From Smittia aterrima (taxonomy: Eukaryota; Arthropoda; Insecta; Diptera; Chironomidae), in assembly GCA_033063855.1 (NCBI GenBank), contig CP093830.1, forward strand, positions 22,816,854-22,880,853: 64,000 nt of DNA. Direction: 5' to 3'. This document shows positions 35,561 to 47,496 of this stretch, piece by piece. The translations under genes and the position numbers were made by a program. How positions within the stretch are numbered: the first letter of the stretch is position 1; the number at the start of each line of letters is the position of its first letter. Below the pieces are notes generated by a model. It ran no database searches, was not told the DNA's origin, and was given only the letters and a program-made list of their open reading frames with translations.

Positions 35561-36191
35561 ATGTCGATGCGACCCGATGACCATCGTCGTAAATGGGACA
35601 AGAAGGAATACGAGAGAAAGGTAAAGGCAATAAATAAAACAACAAAACTCTTCAATAATTTATTTTGATTTTCAGGCTTTGGATCGCATACAAAAAGTTA
35701 AGAAAGATGATCCGCCACCAGAAGCAAGAGAACTTCTTAAAACTCGCGACTATAAAGTGGACCTTGAAAGTAAACTAGGGAAATCTCACGTCATCAACAA
35801 AACTGCTACAAACAGTAATCTTGCTGGCGGATATTTCTGTAATGTCTGCGACTGTGTTGTTAAAGATTCGATAAATTTTCTCGATCACATTAATGGAAAG
35901 AAACATCAAAGAAACTTGGGTATGACAATGAAAGTCGAGCGATCATCCCTTGATCAAGTCCGTGATCGTTTTAATAAAAACAAACGGAAAGCTGAAGAGA
36001 AAAAAGACGAACCTTCATATGATCTTCAAGCTCAACTAAAAAACGCAGCACAAGCAGAAGAAGAGCGACGTGAACAGCGAAAGCGCAAAAAGAAATCTCA
36101 CCATCAAGAAGAAAGCGCTGTGGACGCAGATGACGACATGGCCAGATTAATGGGATTTAATGGATTTGGAGGCGCCAAGAAAAATAATTAA
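35561..36191 (+). CDS. ZMAT2: ZMAT2 (Snu23) spliceosomal zinc-finger protein
   Basis: 191-aa protein from exons 35561-35620 and 35676-36191. It is a component of the spliceosomal B complex, brought with the U4/U6.U5 tri-snRNP. The order is typical: WDKKEYERKALDRI, then PPPEARELLKTRDYKVDLESKLGK, then a matrin-type C2H2 finger (FCNVCDCVVKDSINFLDHINGKKH), then DQVRDRFNKNKRK, and a basic tail ending in DDDMARLMGFNGFGG. All four zinc ligands are present. Length equals the human protein (199 aa) within a few residues. Confidence 0.95.
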
Positions 36192-37441
36192 CGCATTTTA
36201 ATAATAATTATAGCTTGGAATAAAAAAATATATATTAAGAGAATTAATATGTGTGAATCCTATTTCCTAAACAAAAAAGTATTGAGCAAAAGCTTTCATC
36301 CCTGATGTCAAAGCTCCCTCATTTGATTCATAATATGTCAGAAAAAACTGTTTTTAAGGTATATCACTTGAAATTTATAAAAAGTTAATTCAATTGATTT
36401 TCCAATTGACATGAATTCTCTCGTTTGCTTCGTGTCCTAATTTTATGCTCATCGTCGTTGTTGTTGCCACGACGAGTGTTCAACTGCCAAACATTTCTCT
36501 CCTTTCTACTTTGATTCTATGACGCAAACTCACCAAATAGGAAAACGGAATTAGTGACGACATGCGGTAAAAATTTTCAACTTTCGTGCTCAGTTTGCGA
36601 TCTGCTGTTGCGAGGAGTCGATTGGAAAAGCCAAAGGGTGAACAGTTTCTTGTTGGATTTAATCAAGAGGAATAGAACAAGGTAATGGTTTCTCAAAAGT
36701 GGATAAGCTAGAAGAATATTAAGCTGAAAAGAAGCTTAGGTGTGAAGAAGATGTAGTGAAAAAGCTTTTCTATATTTCAAATCTAGCCTTTAAGGATCTC
36801 ATCGTTCTTCAAAAAAAAAATTATGTGAAAATTGCATAATCATCAAATTACATAAAAGCTCGATTTTATTTTCTCGTATGCATGGGACAGTGAATACGAA
36901 AATTATTAATTTAGCAGGAGAATCTTTTTCATTCGCTTAACTAAAAATAAACAAGCCGCGAAAAACACGAGACACAATTTTAATGAAATTTAAATTCGGT
37001 GACATGGTAGGAGATTTATGTCACCAATAATTCGTGCGATGCATTGCGTCAATATTTGCGAGCATCTCACAGACGAAAAACTCATTAAACGAATATAGAA
37101 AAGCTCCGGAAGAGCTTTGAAAGCTTCTTGATATTTTTTCTTCAAACTAATAAAAGTGTATTAACCTCCATGACTAAGTCTTATTACACAGTTGCATAAT
37201 TTTATTCGATTTAAACCAATGTTTGTCCTTAATTTTTCGTTACGTTACATAATCTTTTTCCCGAAACGGCTGCACTAAGCAATTTTTTTTTCGTGTCGTC
37301 ATAGAATAGAAAAGTGAAAAATCAATTTTCATGAAAAAAAACTTTTCTCGTTTTTGTATTCTGCTCAGTAGTTAAGAACAAGAAGTGTCTTGAAGAAATT
37401 TTAGTAAAGCATTTTTTTGTTTAAACACAGGAACGTGAAAA
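36192..37441. other. Intergenic and probable 5' UTR intron of the Ly6 gene
   Basis: 1.25 kb without a coding exon. A TCAGTT initiator match lies at 36590-36595. A donor AAG|GTAATG follows at about 36680, and an acceptor tttaaacacAG lies near 37430, just before the Ly6 start codon. This pattern suggests a short 5' UTR exon and a 0.75-kb intron. AT-rich runs otherwise. No repeats or RNA genes seen. Confidence 0.35.
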
Positions 37442-38273
37442 ATGCTGAACGAGCAGAAAATGTCAATGAAACTTCTCATGGTTGGTGCTGTGCTCTTGAT
37501 TGCCGCCGTCAAAGGTGAGTCCTCCCTCTGAGTTTAATTATGTAATCGAAATTTTCTGTTCCGCGTTCCCATCGAACCAATTCACTCGTTACATTTATGT
37601 AGTCACGCGACTTTCAAAAAGGCAAATGACAACTTTTATGGGTCAAGCCTGAGAAAAGGGAGGGTGCGTAGACTTAAGCTTCCTTTTGTTCCGAATACAC
37701 GGAAGTGACCTTGAATTCTCCAAGCTTCGAGTAAGGTGAAACTCGAATCGATTTTTCTATTTTCATAGCAAGTAGATACTTTCCTCCATTTGATGGCAGC
37801 GATTAATATTTTTTATTGTGTTAACAGGTTCATCCGCCATAATGTGTTATCACTGTAACAGTGCTTATGATCCCCGTTGTGCTGATCCTTTCAACTCCTT
37901 CTCGATTGGAATGATTAACTGTAGTACTCAACAGCCTACCGAACACATGACAGCAATGGGTCTGACGCCGACGCTCTGCCGGAAAACAACTCAAAAAGGT
38001 ATAAACTTCTTCTTTATCATCCAGGTCGATTCTCCACACTCAATATTTTCAGTTTACGGCGTCGTTCGAGTTGTTCGAGGATGCGGTTACCTAACTGATG
38101 ATCGCGACGACAAGGAATGTATGAAGCGATCAGGAACTCATGATGTTTTTGCAGTTTACTGCGCTTGCACAAGCGATTTGTGTAACTCGTCAAATCAAAT
38201 AAAAATCACTTATGCTGCTCTGATTATGCCGATAGTTTACTTCATAAATCAACAACTTAATCGTCAATTATAA
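37442..38273 (+). CDS. Secreted, GPI-type Ly6/uPAR (three-finger) protein
   Basis: 154-aa protein from exons 37442-37514, 37828-37998 and 38053-38273. A signal peptide (MSMKLLMVGAVLLIAAVKG) lies at the N-terminus. The mature domain begins IMCYHCNS and has ten cysteines in the Ly6 spacing, closing with the diagnostic CACTSDLCN. A hydrophobic tail (ITYAALIMPIVYFI) after NSSNQIK is a likely GPI-anchor signal. Insect members of this family (Quiver/Sleepless, Boudin, Crooked and others) act in ion-channel regulation, septate junctions and tracheal development; I cannot assign this one. The 54-bp intron 37999-38052 is in frame without stops, so the unspliced message would also encode protein, but the insert would break the three-finger fold. 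Confidence 0.82.
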
Positions 38274-39500
38274 CTCTGTTAAAGTGGAAAGCACGTTGGA
38301 GATTTGTGAAAAAAAAAAGCAGAAACGTTAATGAAACTTAGAGAGACGATGTTAAACCATTTAGTGGCAATAGAAGGAGACAGAAAAATATTTAAAACCG
38401 AAAAATAGCAAGAAATTGAGTTCAAAGTTGAGTTTTCAAGCGAGGCCAAGTTTGAGGCAAATTTATCTGAAATAATTTATTTTGCGTGGCTTCAGTTTAT
38501 TGTACGGATGAAAACCCTGAAAAGGAAAATCATTATTTAGGTTAGGCTCATGAAAATTTAAGAGAAATGAAAAGTCATTAAAGCTTAGTGTTAAGCAGTC
38601 AAATTCATTTTCTAGACCGCAAGCAAGAGATTAAGTTGAAGTAAAAGAAAAACTGGAATCATTAACGCTTAGTATAGTATGAACACGCTTAAGTAATTGA
38701 ACGAATGCCTTTTTCACCCTCCAAAAGGATAACGACGAGACTCGTCTCTCAACATCCTCCTCAATTATTTGTTTTCCTATCAAGCTCCATTTCCATTCTA
38801 CTTCTTTTCTCTTCCAACTACGGACTAGACACTAAAGATTTAAACACTTTAACTAGAAAAAAAAAACTTTCTCTCCACAGCTAAGTAAGAACAAGAAATT
38901 AGATTAATTTTCATTTAAATCAAAAAATTGCTTTCAACAATAAAATGTTAGATTATTAAGGAATGAAGGATTAACGAATGGAATTTACCGAAGACTTTCA
39001 GATTGAAATGAAATGAAGAATCTGAAATAAAATTCATTAAAGAAAATGCCTTAAAATTATCAATGAGAAAGAAAATTAACAAAAAAATTAACTAATTCGT
39101 GTCGGTCGGATACAGAATTGCAAAGTCCGCGAAAAGAGTTTGACAAGCTTTTCACTTTTTAAGTTCATCGCTGATCATGCTCAGTGTAGTTTTCAAGTCT
39201 GTATGACGATTGGCATTTTCTAAATCAAACAATATTGATCATTCTACATACTTTTAGCGTTTCTAAAGCGCATTGATGGATTAGAAAAGTTAATTTTTCA
39301 GTTGCAAACACTTTGCAAGTTCAGAAATAAAAATAATTCTAAGACGCGATATCAAATAAAATAATAATAAAAAGTTATCTAGATAATTGGAATATCTCAA
39401 ATAATTAAAGTTTTGCGGAAGTGAAGTTGGTACAAAGTGAAAGGAATTTGAAGAAAATAAAAAATAATTTTTTGAAAACCAACTTTATTTTGCATTTCAT
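38274..39500. other. Gene-free 1.2 kb between Ly6 and Yellow-family genes
   Basis: AT-rich, no ORF or RNA gene recognised. The two flanking genes converge, so their 3' UTRs lie here. A plus-strand-oriented purine-rich 3' UTR follows the Ly6 stop. Minus-strand AATAAA (plus tttatt at 39484-39489) lies just past the Yellow stop at 39501, indicating a very short 3' UTR for that gene. Confidence 0.4.
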
Positions 39501-40707
39501 TTAATCGCAACCTTTAACAACTGGATGAATGACAACTGAGGCCCCTCCGCATCCGAGATTATCAGTGATATAATCTTGGAAGTTGCTTTCAATTGTCCAC
39601 ATATGTTTCTTGAAGCCTGGCATCACTTGAGTTGCCAATCGACATTCGCCACCTCGTTGAACTTCAATGAAGTTTCCAGCCTTGAAACAAGACTCAGCAT
39701 CCCACATATAAATATCCGATTGTCCTTTGTATCTCAGGAAAACTCCAGATTTGTTATCAGTTCCCAGCAAAACCATTTGAAGTCCTTGCGGCTTAGCTCC
39801 AACATCAACCACTGCACCAGCCCCAGCTCCTTGACGCAAATGTTCAGTTCTAATTGAGAACAAGCGTGTTGACTTCAAATATGAGAAGTAAAGATATTTT
39901 CCGCAAGACTTTTGTACCAAGAGAATGTAAAGAACATCGGATCCACCTTGAACTGATCCGCAAGCTCCAGGGAGAACTACACGGAAGCTCTTATTGTTAT
40001 GGACATCCCAGACGAGAATGGCACGACTTCCCGCATCAGCAATGTAACTAAGATATAAAATTAACCTTTGTAAATCTGTTGAAAAATAATTTTAATTTAA
40101 TAAAAACTTACATGAAGCAGTGACCGTTATCATCGTATTCAACAACAAGATGCTGAAGTCTTGAGCTTTGTACAACCAGATTACTCAAATCAATACTCTG
40201 GACAACTCTTCCGTTTTTCACATTGATCCCGACTACTTTGGGTGGGCATCGTCGAACAGGTTGCTCCAATGTGTTAACTATTCCAACGTCAAGAACCCAC
40301 AAAATGTCATTCGGATCAAGGAAGATGTCAATAGCAGACTGAAGAGCTTGACAGTTTCCTTCTTCTTGTAAACTCCAACATGGGTAAGGTGTGACTGCAG
40401 TGGAGCATTGCCCACGCTTCATTGAGATCTTTCCAAGTGTGAATGGAACGCCTGATTTGAGACGAGGCAAAGTTACGAAAGCTTCATCTCTATAAATTTG
40501 TCCACGCGTCATGATTACATTTCTAGGAATATAACGACCCGATTGAACATAGATGTTCTTCGTTGATGAGCAGGGCCATTCTAGTTGAGATCCACTTAGT
40601 TGAAACGTCAGATCATTGAGGATCTGAGATGAGACAGCAGAGCAAGTGCCTTCGAGTTGCGAAACCAAAGAGGCTAAAACTAAAATTACTCCGAACCCTA
40701 GAAACAT
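39501..40707 (-). CDS. yellow-g: Yellow/major royal jelly family protein, Yellow-g-like
   Basis: 380-aa secreted protein from exons 40707-40112 and 40047-39501. The signal peptide is MFLGFGVILVLASLVSQLEG. Family blocks are IYRDEAFVTLPRLKSGVPFTLG, PYPCW, DPNDILWVLDVGIVNT and YIADAGSRAILVWDV. The stretches WPCSSTKNIYVQSGRYIPRNVI and QEEGNCQALQSAIDI resemble fly Yellow-g/g2, which are expressed in ovarian follicle cells and needed for a rigid eggshell. The final Yellow blocks are present but short, as in the g subgroup. The g assignment is from memory of the family pattern and is moderately sure; membership of the Yellow family is secure. A TATA box lies at the right spacing upstream. Confidence 0.85.
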
Positions 40708-41011
40708 GACTTAGAAGTCTGTTGGTAATTAACTAACTTATCGTTCTCAAATTCTCTTTACTTTTATAGTCAAGAAAAGTTTTTCTTTACGGAAAAATGC
40801 AAACGAAGCTTGTACATATTTTATAAATTGCAATTTTAAAACATTCGAAATATTTCAAGTTCATCACGATTTAAACATGGTTTTGAGGTCGTTGACAATG
40901 ACTTAAATTTGGAAATTAAACAATTCCACATGTTAACATAGCAGACGTCCCCTGAGGCGCCAAAAAGGATTTAGGAAAGTGAAGAAATAAAAATATGAAA
41001 AATAATTTAAA
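40708..41011. promoter_or_regulatory. Divergent promoter interval Yellow-like / unknown gene
   Basis: 304 bp between two outward starts. The left side carries the TATA box described separately; the right side is AT-rich with no clear core elements for the plus-strand gene. Confidence 0.4.
40761..40768 (-). promoter_or_regulatory. TATA box of the Yellow-family gene
   Basis: On the minus strand TATAAAAG, in the context GACTATAAAAGTAAAG, 54 bp upstream of the start codon at 40707. With initiation about 30 bp downstream, the 5' UTR would be some 25 nt. A strong TATA promoter fits a tissue-specific, high-output gene and is unlike the neighbouring housekeeping genes. Confidence 0.6.
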
Positions 41012-43268
41012 ATGACAGAACCAAATCACGAATTGACAGATGTTCTTGAAAAAATCTATTACCGCGACCTTTCGGACCCGTGGGATATCACAGATGTACA
41101 ATTACGTCTTCTCGAGTAAGTATTTAATGAAAAATAAATTTCAAAACAATCTAATCTACTTTCATTACAGTCGCGCTACTGGAGAAGAGATTGCTGAAAT
41201 TGCTTATAGGAACAAATGGATTCTGCGAACATTGCTTGTCAATGCTGACACGGTAATTGACGAACACAACAGCAAAGTTCAAAGTGAGTATTCAAATATT
41301 AAATTCATACAGGATTTAAAATAAATTTTCTTCTGATATAGAAAAAATGTTACGAGATCTGAAGAAGTTAACATTCGATCTCAGCTCTCCTCTGCCTCGA
41401 GAAAAAAAGCGCAAAGAGATTTCATTGGATTCCGATGAAGTTGAGCGCCGTTTGCTTCAAGAAACGATAGATGAAATTGTTGAAGACACTACTCAGGACT
41501 CAGAAGATGAGGACAGCTCGCCTATTGATATCATTGAGGAATTGCAACGCCGTAATATCAATACAGATCGTTTTACATTAGACTCAGAGGCTCCATCACT
41601 TCAAAGAGATGCGTTTTCTGAAGCTCCGGACAATATAAGTTTACAAGAATTTCAGCAGAATCCTTACGATGTCCACTCTGACCTGGGAATTGAGCCATTT
41701 GATGAACTTAACTTGAAGCAGCTTGGTCAAAGTGGGATGCTTGATGGTAACGATGGTAAAATGATTTATCGTGTCTTGAAGAATCGTGAGCTTAATGCTA
41801 ATGAGACTGAAGATAATCAGCAAACACCAGAGCCAGAACCAAAAGTCGTTAAAATTCAGTCTCGCATTTCTCCGAAAGTTTTGGAAGCAATGCGAAGATG
41901 CTCAAACCTACAAATGATCGATAGTGCTGCTGAAATTTCTATTAATCAGCAAGATCCAGTGCGTGAAACAATGCGGTCACCAGTAGCAATTGAATTCCCC
42001 GAAATGAGCCTACCGGAAATTCAAAGTCCTCAAATTATTGCACAGGCTCACTCATTAGCTCCAGATCTTTCCAATATATCTCAACATTTATCACGTCGCG
42101 AATTATTTGAACGTTTGGCCACAGAGGTTGAAAAGGAAGTCAACGCAAAAAAATTATCTAAGAAAGGGAAAGTTCGACGTCGACAAAGACGTGTCTCACC
42201 TACAATGCCTTTAATGAGTCATAGAGAAGAGGAACTTGAAATCATTCCTCCATTGATCCGTCATAAGTGTAAACAACGAATTCCGAAACTCAGCTTGCCA
42301 GAAATCAAAATGAAACTAATTCTTGATGTCTTTGATAATTTCGATCACTACGTGGATGATGATCCACTCTGGAATCAAGTGAGCGCGCCTCAAGAAGTTG
42401 AAGTTTCATTTCCTGAAGTCATGTTAGACAGTCGTCTTCGAAAACGTATTTCAACAGAAATACACTCAAGTCCCGCCAAACGTCAGCGAACTGAAGCTCT
42501 AGTAGAAATTGATCAGCCATTGGAAATCAACGACCCTTTGCCTGCTCCTCGACCGCAATCAATACTTCCACAAACACCTTCGATCCCAACTGATATTGAG
42601 CTACCAATGAGCGCACCAAATAATCAATTGGCAGAACAAAGTCGTCCAACTGATGTCAAGGGACTAACTTTCCTACCTGTGGTAACATCTACTGTTAGAA
42701 GACTACGAGAAGAAATTCCTAAACCAACAGCAGACGATATAGAACTTGCTGAGCTGCGTGAATCAGCTTTACCGCGAGAAGAAATCATCAAGGTTGATAC
42801 GATCATTGAAAACATGAGTCGATCCAGACTCCCTCCAATCGAAGAAGTCGTTAGTCATCAGGCTCAAGCTGAAGATGTTGAAATGCTATACCGATGCTCA
42901 AAAGGTCGCTATCAGTTGGGAACGGTAAGTTTCGTTGACTTTAAAAAAGCTGACGGGACAGCAGATCGTCAGTCTTTGTACGCAATGGAGGTAAGAAAGT
43001 TTCTTTTTTTTTTACAAATAGATTTTCATTTCAATTTCTCCAACAGACTGTTGCATTCTACTTGCAAATTCGATTTATCCTGGCCCGTAATCAATGGAAA
43101 ATGAAGTTTACTGATTTGCTTCCTCAACTGATCTTGCTGAATGCTGCTGCTGATGATAAAGTCAAAGAATCTCGAATGTGGACACTGGCTGACTATGGAT
43201 TTCTTAAACTTCACTGGGATGATGAAGAGGACAACATAATCGATGTAGAAATCATAACTAACGTGTAA
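41012..43268 (+). CDS. Unrecognised 695-aa acidic nuclear-type protein
   Basis: Exons 41012-41115, 41171-41283, 41342-42990 and 43047-43268 give an uninterrupted 695-aa frame. I do not recognise a known family. The first about 90 residues (ELTDVLEKIYYRDLSDPWDI...) look folded and helical. The middle 450 residues are acidic, low-complexity and probably disordered, with a basic patch KKLSKKGKVRRRQRRVSP and a KRQR nuclear signal. Short related motifs recur: FPEMSLPEI, LSLPEIKMK, SFPEVMLDSRLRKR. The last about 80 residues (ETVAFYLQIRFILARNQWKM...MWTLADYGFLKLHW) look like a compact winged-helix-sized domain. A disordered bridge between two small terminal domains recalls kleisins (Rad21/Rec8/C(2)M), but I cannot support that by motif. 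A second in-frame donor (gtaagt at 42925) could remove 22 residues. Confidence 0.75.
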
Positions 43269-43396
43269 AGCGGTTGAAAATATCTGAAAATAAACGATTT
43301 TTATACAGCGCTTTATTCAAACGATTTCCTTGCGTTGTTTTATGGAAGTCCATGCGAATCGCAATTATCTAGTTTGATTGAAATATTTTAGAAAGT

Positions 43397-44894
43397 ATGT
43401 CTGCATTGTTTTCAAGTGCTGAAACTCAAAGTCTAGAGCGACAAGTTGAGTTAGAAAACAAGACAACAAAGATTGGTGATATCTGGAACGCAAATGACTT
43501 GAATCGGTGCATTAAATTCCTTCGGGAAGGCTTATTTTCTCGTGTTTGCCTTCAATTCTCGGATGAAATTTTAAATTATTCAATAGAGATTGAGAAACAG
43601 CTGACGAAACATATCGACTCCAATGTTTTCTTGTTAGCTGACACATCGTACGGATCTTGTTGCGTAGATGAGGTAGTATTCAGATTAGTCAAAATTTAAA
43701 ATTGATAATTTACTTATGATTTCTTTTGTTAGGTTGCTGCTAATCATGTTCAAGCTGATTCTATTATTCACTTTGGTCATGCTTGTCTAAGCAAAGTAAC
43801 TAGGTTACCAGTTCTCTACGTGTTCCCTAAGAACGAAGTTGATGTTGAAAGAGTCATCGAATGTTTTACTCGAGAAGTCCCCGACCAGTCGGAGAGGGTT
43901 TTCATCTTTTACTCTGTCGGCTGCTACCACGCAATTGGTTTGTTACTCCTTAATCACATCATTATTTTATTTACTAAAAATATTTATTTTAGATACTATC
44001 GCTAATAAACTACACCAATTAAACTACACAAACATTGAGATTGGAAAGCTCGCTGAAGATGGAGCTGAGCCTGAAATTCTCTGCTGGAATATTAATCAAA
44101 AAACTGATAACTCGGTCTGTATCTTCTTGGGTCAAGACAACCAATCGTTTTTCAACATTTCGATGAGCATCAAGTGCAAAAATTGGCTTCTCTATGACAT
44201 CGAAGCTAACACCATGCGAGAGATTCAACCAATGAACACAAAGTTCCTCAGAAAACGAAGCTTCTATGTTGAGAAATGCAAGGATGCACAAACGCTTGGC
44301 ATAGTCGTTGCAACATTGACAACTAAAGGCTATCTAGACATTATTAAGCACATTCAGGAGTTGGCAGCAAAGCGCAATGTTAAAACTTACATTTTCTCAG
44401 TTGGGAAAGTCAACCCAGCAAAACTCGCGAATTTCAGTGATGTCGATTGCTTTGTGCTGATCGGCTGCTCAGAAAATAATCTCTACAATTCAAGGGATTT
44501 TTACAAGCCGTTGATATCAGTTTTTGAAGCAGAGATGGCTTTGAATCCAGCGTGGCGACATCAGTTACCAGAAACGTACAGCACAGACTTTCGTGAGGTT
44601 TTACCAGAGGGAAAATTACATAGATCATCGAATGAAGTTCATCAGATGGAGGCTGACATTTCACTTGTGACTGGAAAAATTCGAGGATACGTCGCTGATG
44701 ATGAAGGCGCTAATGGAAACATCGAAGGAGCTGTTCAAGAGAGAGCAAAGAATCACATTTCAGAGTTAAGCTCATTTGCAAAGTTTCAAGACCGAACTTT
44801 CCAAGGTTTGGATCCAGCTTTGGGAAAGAATGAACCATCGAAAATTGAACAAGGGCGAAAAGGAATTCCTATTAAATATGATGAAGATATTTAA
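43397..44894 (+). CDS. Dph2: DPH2, diphthamide biosynthesis subunit
   Basis: 460-aa protein from exons 43397-43672, 43733-43937 and 43993-44894. With Dph1 it forms the radical-SAM-like enzyme that transfers a 3-amino-3-carboxypropyl group to the histidine of elongation factor 2 that becomes diphthamide. Family marks are the VCLQFSDEIL strand, DTSYGSCCVDEVAANHVQAD with the first Fe-S cysteine region, the HFGHACLS motif, and VLIGCSENNLYNSRDFYKPLIS near the C-terminus. The tail FQDRTFQGLDPALG is conserved in Dph2 orthologues. The gene starts 128 bp after the previous stop on the same strand, so its promoter is short or lies within the upstream 3' UTR. Confidence 0.94.
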
Positions 44895-47496
44895 AAATGT
44901 TTCGTCATCTTAATTAATAAAAATCATTTTTTTTTTGTTGAGAATTGGAAAATATGTTGTTCAATTTTATTCTCAGCGATTTTATGAGAAAATACTTGCC
45001 GGCATGTTTTTCCGCATTCCCGCATTCATTTTTATGTTCAAATGTCGTTGAAAGCAGCACGATCGTTTCTTTTTCAGTTCGTGAGATGTTCTCGTGAGAT
45101 ATAGACGTTTTAAATTTTCGGTGGCGCGTTTTTATAAATAAAATTGATAAGAACAAGTAAACAAATTAATCAAGAGAAAATATTTCGCAAATTAAAATAA
45201 TTTTGAGTGATCAGTGAACAAAAAAAAAGTAAATTCAATTACGATATATTTTAGAAAATTAATTTATTTCTGGTGTAATTTCCAATTGCTGGACTGATGA
45301 TTTAAGTGGAAAATTGCTTCATCGTCGACTTTGAGTGAAGATAAAAGATCCAGTCGAAGTTCCTTGTTGATATAATTGATGAATTAAATTCTTTCGCGTT
45401 CGAAAACGCTCCCGAAAAAAAAATCTGCCGATCAGTTGGAAATTAAAACTCGAAACGCGTCAGGAATACGAATTACTAATTTTTGTCTGTGATTTCTCAA
45501 ATTGCGTCAGAGCCGTACTTGGAATCGTTTTTCAGCACTTTAAAATCACGCCGAACTGGAGAGCACCCTCAGATTTTATTTACATCGAGAAAAATGTTTA
45601 ATGAATTACAGTAAAAGTGCGAAAAACGCAAAATAAACTTTTTCTGGCAATTAATTGAAAGAAGAAAGAGTTTTTCAAATACACAATTTCGATTGTACTT
45701 GTGCCAAATGGATCGGTGAATGTTAATTTTTTCTCGGAGATTCGCCACTGACGCAAAACATTTTCCACTTGCCGCAATTTGTCACGAGTCTAACAAGCAA
45801 CTGCACAATCCAACTTTAATTTCATTCATAAAAATATTTTCGCCATTCTTCGCTTCACGAAAGGAAAGCGACTGCGTCTAAGTCGATGAATCTATTTTGA
45901 GCAAAAGTTTTTGCAAATGCACGCTCGACGATGAAAGAATTATTATCAAAGACAATCAGACTTCTTAAACAATTCACAAATGATTCTATTACTCGTCAGA
46001 CGATATTAATAGAAGCGTTTAAGCTTCCGTTGTCGCTCATGCGGGCGATTTGAGGGAGTCTGAGCACTTCGTTTTACGACCTCAATCTACTGATCGAATA
46101 TCAAATCAAAGACCAATGTTTTCATGTACTAAGCAACCCGTGAAAAACCTCACTCTCGAAAGAAAATAATGAGATCTCGGTTCATGTGCCGCTCGCGTCT
46201 CAATTGGAAAATCTAAAAATACTCAAAAGATTTTTTGTTTTGTGGAGAGAAGTTTATGGACGTTTCGAAGTAATGAGTCGAATGCTGAGTTGTTAGTTGA
46301 AAAATAGAAATAATCGCCAATGAATTCTGGCTCGTTTGTAAACATTTAGACGAGGCAAAGGGGTGAAATAACAAACGAGACCGATGTGATGATTTATCGG
46401 CATTCGAAACTCTTTTTCATTTTGTTCGTTAGCTCAGAAAAGTTCGCGCTTGAAATATTTTTGTTTGATAACGAACTCGATTAATCACAAACTCACTGAA
46501 TGTGAGAAAGAAGATCGAAAGTCGTTCGCGAATTAAATCTTAGACAAGTTTATTAAAAAAAATCTTTTCATTTTCGAAGAAATCACGACGCTAGAGAGCG
46601 CCTGAAGATGATTTGTTGATGTGACAACATGAGAGCATTAAGGTCACTTGCGATACAATCTCGCAAGATTTATTTTATGAGCGGTCGTGAAACGAGAAAC
46701 ATATGACGCTAATTTGCTTTTATTGGCTGCTATCAGATGTGGATTAGTCTAAAACTCAACAAAGCTCTCTCTAAAGTCAAAGTCAAAGAAAAAAATCTTC
46801 AAATCTCGGAAGGCGATTCGTCAAAACATTAGGAAACGTCACTCATTTTCTTTCGACACGAACCTAATTAGTTTTGCTGATGGAATTGATTTAAAAAAAT
46901 CAGTTCATTTGCCTTGAAAAGAATTTATTTAACAACCTGCTGATTTACTTATTTGACTAAGTGATAATGCTAACGAGAATAGCTCTCGGCTATGGAGTTC
47001 CCTTGATAACCACAAATGAACTCGAATTTGTTTCTTCTTATCTCAAACGACGTGACATAATCGAAAGGAAATTAAAAATTCTAGGTTGGAGAATTTATTT
47101 TTCGCAGAAACATTTCGCTAGCTTTGAATTCATTTGCATTAATTTCTAATGAAAAAGTTGATGCCGGTTTAGAGCAAAAGAAGTCACAGAAAGAGCATCA
47201 AACTTATAATCGTGTTGGCAATTTTGGGAATTTCTTCTTCATTAGTTAAGCCAGTGGCGCTGGGAATAATAAAACGATTTTGATCCTCCCATCAAAAAAA
47301 ATCTCACAAAGAAATTTCTTTTTCTTTTTGTTCAGGATTTGAATTCAGATTAAGATAAGCAGTGCCGAGTGATCACGAAAAAGGAAATTGAAGAATACAA
47401 AAAATGTGTGTTTGCCGTCAACGATAAAGTGTCAAAGCAGAAAAGAAACGAACGGTGTCGGGCAACTGTCCCCATGTCATATGAAAAGACGAAGAA
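44895..47496. other. 2.6-kb gene-free region upstream of the FGF receptor
   Basis: The longest gap in the window. A plus AATAAA near 44916 ends Dph2. No ORF above 80 codons has family features and I see no tRNA, repeat array or transposon. It probably holds the promoter, 5' UTR and enhancers of the FGF receptor. E-boxes of the Twist-preferred types are present: CATATG at 46700-46705 and 47478-47483, and CATGTG (CACATG reversed) at 46183-46188. Regulatory function is inferred. Confidence 0.4.

Noticed and set aside
46961..47149. 62-codon frame upstream of the FGF receptor
   Set aside because: Too short, no signal peptide or domain, and lies in AT-rich non-coding DNA; chance is sufficient.
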